Positions 47,271-60,045 of a DNA stretch of 64,000 nt are shown one piece after another (position 1 is the stretch's first letter; every line of letters begins with the position of its first letter). Origin of the DNA: Eunapius fragilis (lineage: Eukaryota; Porifera; Demospongiae; Spongillida; Spongillidae); assembly GCA_963681505.1 (NCBI GenBank), contig OY811983.1, positions 2,641,615 to 2,705,614 of the forward strand. Direction: 5' to 3'. A program made the position numbers and the translations under genes. The notes beneath the pieces are model-generated. The model saw only the letters and a program-made list of their open reading frames with translations, was not told the origin of the DNA and searched no databases.

Positions 47271-47819
47271 GTGATGGCTAAATGTGAATCTCCATTGTCC
47301 ATCACTCTCTCTCTCTTTCCCTATTCTTCCACCTTTCTATCTTACCCAAAGGTGGCACTGCATGCAGATGACAGATTGAGTGAGCCTGATGGCACATGAT
47401 TCGAAACGAAGTATTGTGTGGTGCCAGAACGTAAGACTAAGGCTGTTGTTAGTGCATGTGGTATGTGTGTATTTCGGTGCATTTATGTGTGTATGTGTGT
47501 ATGTGTGTGTGCTTCTTTGTGTATGTGTGTGCGTGCATGTTTCTTCGTGTATGTATGTATTGGTGTTTGTGTGTGTGGTGCATGTGTGTTTTAATGCCTC
47601 CTAGTATATGGGACGTTTTATGACAAAACCAGGTTTGTGGTATATAAAGTATAATGAATATAAACTAGCATGAGTTTCAAACCCACAAATCTTCCAACCA
47701 CGTCCTTCCCATTTTCAGGACTTATTGCCACATCAGTATTTAATTCTATTTTTACACACTGTGAGCTCTTTACAACTCGTCCGTACTAATATTTGGTAAC
47801 CTTCAGGGTTAAGAACGCA

Positions 47820-48125
47820 TAAACTGGACTGGTGTGTGCTGGTTTGGTGTGTTGTTAATATGCAGGACTGGCGTGTTACAAGCATGTACTGGACTGTTGT
47901 GTTGTATGTACTGGACTGGTGTGTTACATGTACTGGACTGGTGTGTTGTATGTACTGGACTGGTGTGTTGTATGTACTGGACTAATGTGTTGGTCTGGTG
48001 TATAGAAAGTTCGGACAAGTGTGTTTTATGTACTGGACTGGTGTGTTCATAAGAATATAAGTGTGTTGTCTGTACTATTGTATGCACTGGACGAGTATGT
48101 TGTAGGTGTGATGTACCTACTGGAT
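47820..48125 (+). repeat. 22 bp minisatellite (TGTACTGGACTGGTGTGTTG), array 1
   Basis: About ten degenerate copies. The same unit occurs in reverse orientation at 48,838-49,195 and again at 63,770-64,000. The flank at 48,125-48,240 recurs at 63,098-63,350. Confidence 0.88.
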
Positions 48126-48586
48126 TGCAAAGTGGCACTGTGGTCACTGTGATCCAGAAACCTATTTTAAATGACACCAAGTACTCTGATTATGGGTGGG
48201 TGTGTCTCACTAGTTCCTGAGTCCCACATGCAGTACAGAGGCATTAGTTATTAGCCGGCCTATCTGCTTGCCACCACCTCACATATTTCTACATTCCATG
48301 TGCTAAATGACTTAAATTTGAGACTTTGCATTTCGTCATAGTAAACTGAGTGTGTGCTTGTGTGGGTATTGTGTGCTTGTGTGCGCATTATGTGCTTGTG
48401 TGCGCGTATTTTTTTTGTTATGTACAGGGTGGGGTCTGTAGCTTTTTACTGGAAGGAAGCCTTGACAGTGGCAGTGAAACCCTATCTCAATAGATTGTAA
48501 GGACTGGGCCACTGGAAAGTTTATATGCTGAGCTATTCACACACATGGCTTCATATAAACCCATGGCTTCTCCAAAGCTTCAGAGC

Positions 48587-48690
<104 letters not shown>

Positions 48691-48837
48691 TGGGGGGATC
48701 TCACCTAAACTTAAACATTCCGAAGATGGTAAAGATGGTACACTGGTGTCTAGTACTTCTCACCACCACCCTCCCTCTTTAATAAAGGTGCAGGGGCAAT
48801 GCCCCACCCCCTTACCCCCTCCCCCCCCCTCATACAA

Positions 48838-49195
48838 CATACCAGTTGAGTACATACAACACAGTACATACAGTGTATTATGTACTAGACTGGTGTGTTG
48901 AACTGAACTGGTATATGTACTGGGCTGGTGTATTGGACTGGTATGGCCAGTCCAGTACATGCAACACACCAGTCCAGTGCATACAACAACCAGTCCAGTA
49001 CATACAACACACCAGTCCAGTACATGCAACACACCAGTCCAGTGCGTACAACACACCAGTCCAGTATTTACAACACACCAGTCCAGTACATACAACACAC
49101 CAGTCCAGTGCATACAACACACCAGTCCAGTACATAGTCCAGTAGATACAACACACCAGACCAGTACATACAACACACCAGTCCAACACATGGAT
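48838..49195 (-). repeat. 22 bp minisatellite, array 2 (inverted)
   Basis: About fifteen copies of 'acaacacaccagtccagtac', the reverse complement of array 1. The block from 47.8 to 49.2 kb is thus a smaller inverted structure in the palindrome spacer. Several overlapping open frames here are artefacts. Confidence 0.9.
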
Positions 49196-49551
49196 GGATG
49201 GATCACTTCTAAAATAAAGAATGGTGTGGCAATAAGTCCTGAAAATAGTAAGGATGTTTTAGCTTGGAAGACATGTGGGTTTGAAATTGATGCTACCACA
49301 AGCATGGTTTGTAGGCCACAGCATGAAGCACTACATGTACTATGTAAACTACCTTAGTCCAGTTAACCCACAAATTTGACAGAGAGCTGATAATCCTAAA
49401 ACTGTGCTTCTGGGTTGGTACTTGAATGTCAATGTCTCTGTCTTTGACAATGCGTATTACATGATTTTTGAAATAGATCCTGGCCTCATGAAGGCACTTG
49501 CCCAGGAGACTACTGCTGATGTCAAATTTCCATCTTAATGTGCCCCTCCTC

Positions 49552-49552
<1 letters not shown>

Positions 49553-49627
<75 letters not shown>
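49553..49627 (+). repeat. TG microsatellite
   Basis: Pure (TG)n of about 75 bp. Confidence 0.95.
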
Positions 49628-49628
<1 letters not shown>

Positions 49629-50370
49629 TGTCAGTTCAAATACAGGCAAGTGAAAAACACTCAACTGTGAAATGCATACATTTCACACCCAAGGACAAAC
49701 GTGTGCATGCAATCCCATCGATTTAGCGTCAAGGAATTTAAATGGTGTTGTGGGCCTAACAGAGCGGTTACTCTGAAGTAGAATTTTAATGGACCTATGC
49801 AGCCGAATGGTTGAGCATCAGTTGTAAGTGCCAATTACAGAAGTGGATGACTGCATGCACGTAGTAAGAAGGAATTAACTCCCCTCACATTCGTGGAAGC
49901 ATTTATGTATATGTACATATAGCTTCCATGTAAATGCTGCCGCGTTTACACTTAACTAGGCACAATACACTGATTGCAAAATATATATACATTTAACAAC
50001 AGTACGCAAGTGCAGTAGTGACGTGCTTAGGGCATAGATGCATATGGGAATAAATCGCTAAGGGTTACAATATAAATGAAACATATATCGATTAAGATGT
50101 GAACGCGTCCATATATGGGCATTGCTTGAGGTTCTAAACCATGCATGCATGGTACTTAGTATCGGGATCTAAACCTACTTGTGTTTGGCGCACTGCTAAA
50201 ATTTCATAAGCCGGACTTAGAAATTACTTTTTGACACAGTGTTAATTCAGTATTGGTTTGAAATATTGGTATGGCCTTTAAACCAGCCATATTTTGAACC
50301 AATGGTTTGACAAAAATTTGTTCGACATATCAACCAAATTATTTACTAAAAGGGATTTTCAAAGCACTGT
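49628..50370 (+). repeat. Diverged partial copy of arm sequence in the spacer
   Basis: Two stretches resemble the arms. 49,635-49,690 ('caaatacaggcaagtg', 'aaatgcatacatttcac') resembles 44,860-44,930. 50,050-50,245 ('atcgctaagggttac', 'atatgggcattgcttg', 'actgctaaaatttcataa') resembles 52,361-52,560. They are far more diverged than the arms are from each other, so this is an older relative of the same repeat. Confidence 0.6.
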
Positions 50371-50622
50371 TTATTCAAGGGTGAGATTGAAGACCTTGAA
50401 CTGACTGGGTTTTTGTTTGAACCCCCGGAACCTGCACGGAATATGTTCGTCAAATCCACCTGAATATTTTTCATTTTTTCCTGTGCACAGATAGGTATTT
50501 AAATGGCTAAATTTTATGTAGTGATGTGTCCATAGGCTGCGGATTTCAATTTGCTGTCCCCCCCACCCCAAAACACACACACACACACACACACGCACAC
50601 ACACACACAGTCACTCGCACGC

Positions 50623-50692
<70 letters not shown>

Positions 50693-51452
50693 TCCTAAAG
50701 TATTCGCCTTGACTCCTATCAGGAAGACAACTAACACTCTGCTAGGGCAATGGAAGAACACTTGAGCGGGGATGGAAACATTCTGCAGGAAGGAAACTTG
50801 TTACAAATAGGGACACATCTACACACTTGTACGCACCTGAGCTTGCATGGGACATCTACAGCACGTAAGCGGGGTTGCGATATAAAAGCCACTGATATTG
50901 GACAGGCTGGGGTATAGAAGAGACCCTTTGTTGTAGAAGTAACTTTCAATGAGATCGTAAACATTGTTGGTCCTCAAGGTTCAATACAAGAGCCTACCGA
51001 GGGCAGTAATGAGGTACTAAAGGCCTGGAGCTGAGAGATGGGTCATACATCGCTAAGGGTTACCGTACCGTATACAGCTCCTGGCCCATAGTGCGTCATA
51101 ACTGCCCTCGCGGTAAGCTACTGTATTGGACCAACAGCTGGGATGTGAAATGTATGCATTTCAGTTGAGTGATTACTTGGCGGGTTAGTCATTTGCCTGT
51201 ATTCGAACTGAAGGACATATAAAGATGCAATTGAACTCAAAGAGTTATTATCAACGTCAAGAGCACACCTACACACCAACACAGGAGCACACCTACACAC
51301 AGGACACACCTATACACACCAGGTACACACCTACACACCAGGAACACACCTACACACCAGGGACACATCAACACACCAGGGACGCATGGGACACACCTAC
51401 ACACCACGGATCTGGGACACACCACACCTGAACAATGTGTATGTGAACTGAA

Positions 51453-51508
<56 letters not shown>

Positions 51509-51901
51509 TGTGTTTCTTGGACTAAAAATTGTGTGTGCGTGAATGGAACAGTATGGTGTAGTGTGTGTGTGTGTGTGAACTAAAAAGTGTGTGTGCTGTG
51601 AACTGCAGTGTCATGTGTGGTGTGCAGACTGAACAGTGTGTGCGTGTGTGTGTGTGTGTGTGAGAAATTGTGTCGTGCATGTGGTGTGTGTAGCATGTGC
51701 ATGGGCAGTGAAAGTGTGTGGATGGTGTGAGGACTGAACAATGTGATTGTGGTGTGGTGTGTGTGGACTAAATAGTGCGCGTGGATTGTGTGAGGTGTGT
51801 GTGAACTGAACAGTGTGTGTGGTGTAGCGCATGTGTACAGTAATGAACAGTGTGGGCATGTGTGTTTGAACTTATAACAGGTGCGGACTGTACAGTGCGT
51901 G

Positions 51902-52086
<185 letters not shown>

Positions 52087-52559
52087 TGGTGTGTCGGACA
52101 GGCAGGAGTCTTAAAAAGTGCTAACCTTTGTTGTATTAGTTCTAAAACCATTCGATGCGACCACGTACTATCTGGCGAGCGGTACGAATCGAATCATTAA
52201 CATCTACTAACCTTTAATTGTTGTAGAAATAACTTTCGGAGCATAGTTCACGTTTGTATCGGCCCTCAGTACTAGTACTATAGGCCCATGCAGACAAAGT
52301 ACTCCTTAGATGTAACGTATTTAGCTAAGGCCTGGTCCGCGAGAGATGGGACGTAATCGCTAAGGGTTATAAAACATACGTCTTGTCATGTTCATTAAAA
52401 CATGTGAACTCGCCCATATATTGGCATTGCTTGGTTTAGGTCTTATAGTTTAGGACCTAAACCACGGGTTTAGGACCTAAACACTCGTCATGTTCGGCGT
52501 ATTACTAAAATTTTCATAATCCGGACTCAGAAATTTCCGGATGTTGTTGAGACAGTGTT

Positions 52560-52716
52560 TTAAGCCGTGAGTCAGGTATACTCCTCGCGTGGAGTTGTTT
52601 CATATATAGTACGCTAGAGTGCATGACACTGAATAAACGATCCGATCGTCGGGAGTCTTGTTAATGAGTTCATAGTCGGGGTCAAATCCAATATGGAAGT
52701 TTATAGCGAAACTTCC
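52560..52716 (-). mobile_element. B-type hairpin element fragment, right arm
   Basis: Mirror of 43,324-43,478, with the hairpin at 52,695-52,716 and identical stem and loop. Confidence 0.6.
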
Positions 52717-52799
52717 ATGGAATTCCAACATCACGTAACGGCACTGACAAAAGGCAACGCTGATGCAACGTTCAGCTAATGTCATATTGTAAACCAAGC

Positions 52800-53175
52800 T
52801 TAGTAAAGTGAGTCATGTACTCCTGGCTTGGAGTTGTTTCATTACGCATACACGCTAGAGGACATGACACTGAATAAAATTGCCTCCCTATGGCCTTTGC
52901 GGTAGAATGAAGGCCGGAGGAAACGGTTTGCGGTTGGGCATTACAAAATTATTAATTTAAGATGCATGCATGGTCGCTTGTGCAGCACTGCATGTTCCGC
53001 AACTAGATCTGGATTGCTATACGAAGCGGAGCCAATGCGGTTCAAAGAGGATTGAGTGCGGAAGCGCCTTACGTTTCCTTCATTCTATACCGCAAAGGCC
53101 ATAGGGAGGCAATTTTATACAGTGTCGTAATGTGCTCTAGCGTGTATATATAATGAAACGACTCCTCGCCAGGAG
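52800..53175. mobile_element. Inverted-repeat element upstream of MABP gene, right arm
   Basis: Mirror of 42,855-43,225. The inner part differs slightly ('gaaggccggaggaaacggtttgcgg' near 52,910-52,935), so small rearrangements followed the duplication. It supplies TATATATAA at 53,145-53,153, 56 bp before the MABP ATG. Confidence 0.6.
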
Positions 53176-53208
53176 TATACCTGATTCACCTATAGGCTAT
53201 ATAACAGA

Positions 53209-53676
53209 ATGGCCGTATTTTCAGCGATGGCAGCTGCAATCACTGCGCTAAATGTCATCTTCGGTTCAGATCCTTATACCCCGCAGTGTCAAACTGGATA
53301 TGATAGACTCAACGTGGACCTTAACATGGGAGCGCGAGGAGACTTCGTCTACCTGTGCTATTCTCGCGATCGGCGTTTCGGCGATCCGATAACAGCTCTT
53401 CTCGTGTCGTCCACTTCCACACCTCAGGCCAATGTGCCTTATGGGTACCAACTCATTAATGTGGACCTGAACAAGGGAGCTAAAGGGCAGTACATCTACT
53501 TGATGTACACAACAGACAAAAGCCTTGGACCTCCAATTACAGATATAAATGTCATCTATGGAGACAGCCTTCCTGTCCCATCTCCTCCTGACTGGAATAA
53601 GATCAATAATGATCTCAACGAAGGGGCGGGCGGAAAGTATATCTATTTCATCTATAAAGCGGCTACCAGTTTCTAA
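53209..53676 (+). CDS. Stand-alone MABP-domain (beta-prism) protein, right-arm copy
   Basis: Intronless, 155 aa, the mirror-image twin of the gene at 42,371-42,838. All three DLNxGAxGxYIY-type repeats are intact and the frame is fully open. Relative to the left copy it carries Y18F, A29T, F31Y, A101T, I114N and G128D. Only one synonymous change is present (the Ser154 codon). I114N and G128D lie in the strand and loop before the third repeat. Both genes keep the same TATA-like box and upstream hairpin repeat, so both could be expressed. The function is as for the twin: membrane or ligand recognition by a beta-prism, inferred from the domain only. Confidence 0.85.
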   Translation: MAVFSAMAAAITALNVIFGSDPYTPQCQTGYDRLNVDLNMGARGDFVYLCYSRDRRFGDPITALLVSSTSTPQANVPYGYQLINVDLNKGAKGQYIYLMYTTDKSLGPPITDINVIYGDSLPVPSPPDWNKINNDLNEGAGGKYIYFIYKAATSF

Positions 53677-53880
53677 ATAACCCGTGCGAGGCTGAAGCTG
53701 GTTTGCGCATGTATAGTTTTGGACTATAAATGATTGCTGTGCATGTTAGCATTAAGGTAGTGCAATGATACTATATGCGGCTTACAAATATAAAGGCAGA
53801 AGAAATTACGTGGACGCATGCGCAGGGTGGATGGCGCATAATTACTAGTACCCAGACTCCCACGCGCGGATGCATGGTTG

Positions 53881-53903
53881 CGCGCACACGCACACGCACA
53901 CGC

Positions 53904-53964
<61 letters not shown>

Positions 53965-53975
53965 TACACACACGA
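53881..53975 (+). repeat. CA/CG microsatellite, right arm
   Basis: Shorter partner of 41,994-42,172. Confidence 0.9.
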
Positions 53976-54639
53976 TAGTATGATAGGTTGTCGCGAAAAC
54001 CCCGTTTAAGTGCACATTTTACAATGAATAAGTTAACATTCCACTAGCGGCGGGCGGCTTATGCGTGCGCTTGATGACTATGAGGTTGGTCCACGGTTGT
54101 CGAGATGGCTATTCTAATGGCGATGCTTAGGACATGGTAGGTACGCAACGCATCAAGTCTCAGCTCTCACCAAACTCAGAGAATATAATACCATGACTAT
54201 ACACGAATTGAATCAAAAATCAAAAATGACACAACATGCAACTCATACGCTATGCCCACAGTTCCTAGATGCTTAAAAAATGTAGCAAACATCCTTAGTG
54301 TTGGACCAATGTATGCGACGGTTCAGAACGGGTCCAAACCAATGATCAGTTATTCATAGCTCAGGTTGTCAACCAAATCAATTTCTTTATTGGGTAACAT
54401 GCACCCAGCTTACATGTATATGAAAAGTGCATGCACCACTGGTTTCCAACATTGAGGACTGAGTTGCACCATGCTCTGAAACACCATTTATCTTATCTAA
54501 AATAGTGCATTGAACTGAACTCATGCAGTGCTATAGTTGTTATGACACAATCCTTTGTTCTGTCATGTACATATATAGGTAGGTAGCCTGCATGTGTGCA
54601 GATCAGTTCAAACATATTGAAGCAGTACATTATTCTTCA

Positions 54640-57600
54640 CTGGGATGGATGCCACCTTTGTAAGTTTAAAAGAAGATCCAGACATTCTGATGACAATTCC
54701 CTGTTTCCACAGGGTAGGTGTGTACATGTGAGGATGAGGAACCCAATGCCACGTGTAATTGCCCAAATGCCTAGCCAACTTGTGAGGAAGCTCAAATGAA
54801 ATTATTCACATATCATCTTAACTGAAGATAGATGCCACCTCTGTAAGTTCTAAAGTGGATCCAGACATTCTGATGACAGTCCCATGTTCCCACAGGGGAG
54901 GTGTGTACATAGGAGGATGGGGAACCCAACGCCACGCTTAGTTCCCCAATGCCTGGCCAACTTGTGAGTGACCCCCAAATGAAATTATTCACATATCATC
55001 TTAACTGAAGATGGATGCCACCTCTGTAAGTTATATAGCGGAGTTGGACATTCTGATGACAGTTCCATGTTCCTACAGGGGAGGTGTGCTCATGAGAGGA
55101 TGGGGAACCCAACGCCAAGCATAGTTCCCCAATGCCTGGCCAACTTGTGAGTGACCCCCAAATGAAATTATTCACATTTCATCTTAACTGAAGATGGATG
55201 CCACCTCTGTAAGTTATATAGCGGAATTGGACATTCTGATGACAGTTCCACGTTCCTACAGGGGAGGTGTGCTCATGAGTGGATGGGGAACCCAACGCCA
55301 AGCATAGTTCCCCAATGCCTGGCCAACTTGTGAGTGACCCCCAAATGAAATTATTCACATTTCATCTTAACTGAAGATGGATGCCACCTCTGTAAGTTAT
55401 ATAGCGGATCCAGACATTCTGATGACAGTTCCATATTCCCACAGGGGAGGTGAGTACATGTGAGAATGGGGAACCCAACGCCACGCGTAATTACCCAATG
55501 CCTGGCCAACTTGTGAGTGACCCCCAAATGAAATTATTCACATATTATCTTAACTGAAGATGGATGCCACCTCTGTATGTTCTAAAGCGATCCAGATATT
55601 CTGATGACAGTTCCATGTTCCCACAGGGGAGGTGTGTACATATGAGGATGGAGAACCCAACGCCACGCGTAGTTTCCCAATGCCTGCCAACTTATGAGTG
55701 ACCCCCAAATGAAATTATTCACATATCATCTTAACTGAAGATGGATGCCACCTCTGTAAGTTCTAAAGCAGATCCAGACATTCTGATGACAGTTCCATAT
55801 TCCCACAGGGGAGGTGAGTACATGTGAGAATGGGGAACCCAACGCCACGCGTAATTACCCAATGCCTGGCCAACTTGTGAGTGACCCCCAAATGAAATTA
55901 TTCACATATTATCCTAAATGATGATGGATGCCACCTCTGTAAGTTCTAAAGCAGATCCAGACATTCTGATGGAAGTTCCATGTTCCCACAGGGGAGGTGT
56001 GCTCATGTGAGGATGGGGAACCCAACGCCATGCGTAGTTCCCCAATGCCTGGCCAACTTATGAGTGACCCCCAAATGAAATTATTCATATATCATCTTAA
56101 CTGAAGATGGATGCCACCTCTGTAAGTTCTAAAGCAGATCCAGACATTCCGATGATAGTTCCACGTTCCTACAGGGGAGATGTGCTCATATGAGGATGGG
56201 GAACCCAACGCCACGCTTAGTTTCCTGATGCCTGGCCAACTTGTGAGTGATCCCCAAATGAAATTATTCATATATCATAAGATGGATGCCACCTCTGTAA
56301 GTTTTATAGCAGATCCAGACATTCTGATGACAGTTCTCCCTGTTCCCACAGGGTAGGTGTGGACGTATGAGGATGGGGAACCCAACGCCACCAAATGCCT
56401 GGCCAACTTGTGAGGAACCTCAAATGAAATTAGTCACACATCATGTTCACTGACAATGGATACCACCTCTGTAAGTTTTATAGCAGATCCAGACATTCTG
56501 ATGACAGTTCCCTGTTCCCACAGGGTAGGTGTGTACATATGAGGATGGGGAACCCAACGCCATGCGTAGTTCCCTAATGCCTGGCCAAGCTGTGAGTGAA
56601 CCCCAAATGAAATTATGAACATATCAACTTCACTGAAGATGGATGCCACCTCTGTAAGTTTTATAGCAGATCCAGACATTCTGATGACAGTTCCCCTCAG
56701 ATATGTTAAGACTGGCTACACTATATTTGGAATTTGAATTTTCAGCGAATTCAAACATTGCAACATGCCGCTTTTCTGGTTAGGGTACTTCTTGTAGCTA
56801 TTCTCTTTATACCAAATCTTTGTTCAATAATCCCGCGAATTAATTCAATTGATAGTTGTCATAGCAACCTTAGTAGTTTATTACATCGCGCTCCGAAATA
56901 TGGGGGTGTTTCTTTACATTTTTGCAAAACCCGGGTGGTTTAATATCGTTGTTTGTGGACAAAAACAGTTATTTATTTGATACTGGTCTAACTATTGTGG
57001 GTGGGCACAACGAAATGTAACATCGTTTGCGTAAGTTGCACAACGAAAATGATGAATTTTGTTTTTAATTTTTCGCAGTTGTAATGTTTGTCTGCAAGCG
57101 CTCGAAGCGTTTCGAAATAGTGATCAAAAAGCCAAGTATTATGATTAATTGTGGGTATCCCAGAAGTAAAAGAACTGCAGAAAACTATTCATTTATCGCC
57201 CGGGTTTTCAATTCTAACATTAAGTCAATTATTTCACCGCGCGAACCGTTGTCATAGAAACAACATTATATATTAATTACGCGTTATCCATCCAAAGCGT
57301 ATTGGACATTATTAATCTGTGGTAATGTCTGTGTATGAATATTTATGAATAAACGCTTCCTATGGCAGCCAATTATTTTAAGTGTAATCAGTCTTAACAC
57401 ACCTGAGCCTGTTCCCACCGGGTAGGTGTGTACATGTGAGGATTGGGAACCCAACGCCACGCGTAGTTCCCTAATGCCTGGCCAACCTATGAGTGAACCC
57501 CGAATGAAATTATTAACATATCAACTTCACTGAAGATGGATGCCATCTCTGTAAGTTCGAAAGTGGATCAAGACATTCTGATGACAGTTCCCTGTTCCCA

Positions 57601-58055
57601 CAGGGTAGGTGTGTACAGGTGAGGATGGAGAACCCAACGCCACGCGTAGTTCCCTAATCCCTGGCCAACCTGTGAGTGAACCCCAAATGAAATTATGAAC
57701 ATATCAACTTCACTGAAGATGGATGTCACCTCTGTAAATTTTATAGCAGATCCAGACATTCTGATGACAGTTCCCTGTTCCCACTGGGTAGGTATGTACA
57801 TGTGAGGATGGGGAACCCAACGCCACGCGTAGTTCCCCAATGCCTGGCCAACTTGTGAGTGAACCCCAAAAGAAATTATTAACATATCATCCTCACTGAA
57901 GATGGTCGCCACCTCTGTAAAGTTCTAAAGCAGATCCAGACATGCTGATGACAGCTCCCCTGTTCTCACAGGGTAGGTGAGTACATGTGAGGATGGGGAA
58001 CCAAACGCCATGCGTAGTTCCCAAATGCCTGGCCAACTTGTGAGGAGCCTGAAAT
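54640..58055 (-). repeat. ~180 bp satellite array, right arm
   Basis: About fifteen units in minus orientation ('ccccaaatgaaattattcac', 'gaagatggatgccacctct', 'gacattctgatgacagttcc'), interrupted by the TIR element at 56,696-57,406. Units near 55.0-55.4 kb share a private variant ('agcggagttggacattc'), a sign of local amplification. The variant is also present in the left arm near 38.37 and 38.56 kb. Confidence 0.9.
56696..57406 (-). mobile_element. 711 bp TIR element, right-arm copy
   Basis: Mirror of 36,907-37,622. TIRs CTCAGATATGTTAAGACTG and CAGTCTTAACACACCTGAG. Flanked by 'gttccc' and 'cctgttccc', a CC duplication relative to the intact unit. Confidence 0.75.
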
Positions 58056-59324
58056 CGGAACCTACGCGAGTAGGTTCCATATAGGAATCCTGCAGTATCA
58101 TGAATGTCATTAAAAAAACGTCACTCGCGTCTAGCGGGACAGCCAAGAGTCGGGTCACTTCGCTTTTAGTGGCAATCGAGCAATATCAAAAAGGAGAACA
58201 GTTCTGCGTTATACATATGTCATAAGACGGTGTACTTTTAGAGAACAAAAATACTCGTCCCCATCGTCCGTACCCAGTCCCACCTAAAATTTCTCCTCCG
58301 TCGTCGTCTTCTTCTTCTTCCTTCCGGAGAGTATAACTCACGACAGGAACGTTTGTAAAGCACGCCAAGTGTACCAATCGCTTCAGGATGCGTCCGCGGG
58401 TTATCTTTGGGGGTCTGTTAGACGCCTAACTGATCGGGCAATTAAATAAAGCGAGTAGTTCCTTATTTGGCGTTGATCTACAAATAGCGCATTACATCAC
58501 TAGGTACATTACGCAGCCAATATAAAATAACCAGCCGTTATTAAATTCGTTGGTTTTCCCATGCAATCTAACACACTTGGGCTAAAAAATGCCTTCACGT
58601 AAACAGAAGAAGAGATTGCAACAACGAGCGGAATACCTCCAAACCAAAGACGAAGTGTTAGAAATAAAGTCATCGCAAGAGTGTAAAGCTAAAGCCCGTG
58701 CGCGCTATTTAGCAAATGCTGAAAAAAAGAAGGCCTCTGTTCGCGACAGCTACAAGGCTAATCCTGAGAAAAAGAAGGCCTCTGTTCGCGACAGCTACAA
58801 GGCTAATCCTGAGAAAAAGAAGGCCTCTGTTCGCGACAGCTACAAGGCTAATCCTGAGAAAAAGAAGGCCTCTGTTCGCGACAGCTACAATGCTGATGTT
58901 GAATCCATGAGGTCTACTAAAAGACAGCGATATCAGAATGACATTGATGAAAACCGTGCTTCTAAAAGACAGCGATATCAGAATGACATTGATGAAAACC
59001 GTGCTTCTAAAAGAGCAAAGTACAAGGACTATTCTGATACCGTTCGGGCATCTAAAAGGAGTCACTACTGGAAAGACCCCGATGCTGCCAGATATGCCAA
59101 ACGAGTGCATATAACAAGACACAACACGGTGTCAAGCGCGCTACTAAAAGTACCGACAAAGCTACCACCCAAAGGTGCGTTACAGCATGAATGTTGGATC
59201 GGCCATAAATTATGAGCATGCCATTGTGTATCGCTAAAAAAGGAAGGAATATTTTAATGGAAGGAATATTTTATGTAACAGTTACAGCGGTAGATATTGC
59301 ATCTCTCTCCACTCTTAGACGTTG

Positions 59325-59635
59325 ACGACAATTTCATAATATTGTGGTGCATAGTTTATCTGATAATGGCGTCTAAACAGGGCCGTAGCCAGAGGGGGGT
59401 TCGTAACCAAGCAAACCGTAAAATAGCTAGTGAAATCGGGATTTTATTATGGGTTTCCTTGGTTACGAACCCCTCTGCTACGGCCCTGCAAAGTTGCTGG
59501 TGACAATGTATTGTGCATGGTGCATGGTTTATCTGATAATAGCGTCAACGACAATGTATTGTGGTGCATGGTTTATCTGATAATAGCGTCAACGACTATG
59601 TATTGTGGTGCATGGTTTATCTGATAATAGCGTGA
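59325..59635 (+). repeat. ~43 bp tandem repeat (GTGCATGGTTTATCTGATAA)
   Basis: Four copies of a unit with 'tattgtggtgcatggttta' and 'tctgataatagcgtcaacga', in the intron of the KxxxRxxY gene. The first copy is interrupted by a MITE. Confidence 0.85.
59378..59488. mobile_element. 111 bp MITE in the tandem repeat
   Basis: Ends CAGGGCCGTAGC and GCTACGGCCCTG. Inverted arms of about 37 bp continue through AGAGGGG and GTTCGTAACCAAG / CTTGGTTACGAACCCCTCT. 'aaa' on the left and 'caaa' on the right may be a short target duplication. Confidence 0.75.
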
Positions 59636-60045
59636 GATCAGTTGACTTAGGTTCATGTAATCTTTGATGTATTATATGGCTTCACTTGCCACCGCCATTG
59701 CCAATGCTTTAATTTAACTGAGGGTTGTTTAAACAACTCTAGGACAAGATTAATGACTGCAACCATCTCCTTCTCTCATGTAGCTACTCCCTGTATGAAC
59801 CAAACTCTCGTGCACTAACGGAGTATAATGGTGGTCTAGAAAAATCTATTCTTAGGAATAGTGAGCTTTTAAGTGAAGCAAATGATGCCTTTTGTAAGAC
59901 CCACCCATGGCTAGCTCAAAAGGTAGTTACTAGATCTGCACATGGGGCAGTGAGTAAGATTAGTGCAGATGCATTACTCGCTAAAGCATTGAGTGCACGA
60001 AGAGCAAATGCAGGGTCATTGCTAAAAGCTATCCGTGAAGTTAAT

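Larger units (their letters stand above)
58056..60045 (+). mobile_element. A-type hairpin-initiated element, copy 1 (5' part)
   Basis: It begins after AAT with C and then the hairpin at 58,057-58,078 (stem GGAACCTA / TAGGTTCC, loop CGCGAG). About 510 bp of conserved leader then leads to a gene for a KxxxRxxYxxN-repeat protein. The left edge is sharp because it cuts a satellite unit of the palindrome. The element is cut off at 60,045 by a second copy, and I could not find its 3' end. The class of mobile element is unknown to me; no transposase or reverse transcriptase is visible in this portion. Confidence 0.6.
58589..60045 (+). pseudogene. KxxxRxxYxxN-repeat protein gene, interrupted
   Basis: Exon 1 (58,589-59,174) encodes a strongly basic protein starting MPSRKQKKRLQQRAEY. 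It has ~13-residue repeats (three perfect ANPEKKKASVRDSYK copies, then DIDENRASKRQRYQN twice). A later exon (59,784-60,045; acceptor CATGTAG) encodes SLYEPNSRALTEYNG through KALSARRANAGSLLKAIREVN. Similar basic-repeat proteins occur in many invertebrate multicopy families; the function is unknown, though nucleic-acid binding is plausible. Compared with copy 2, exon 1 has a 20-nt insertion shortly after YAKR. It shifts the frame so that the donor (AAAG|GTGCG) no longer matches the phase of the next exon. The later exon is cut by copy 2 at 60,046. Confidence 0.65.

Noticed and set aside
58186..58377. Antisense 63-codon ORF in the leader of the A-type element (also 60,176-60,367)
   Set aside because: The acidic run comes from CTT/CGT repeats. 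Changes between copies fall freely on amino-acid positions, and the frame is not kept in the related element at 24.2 kb.
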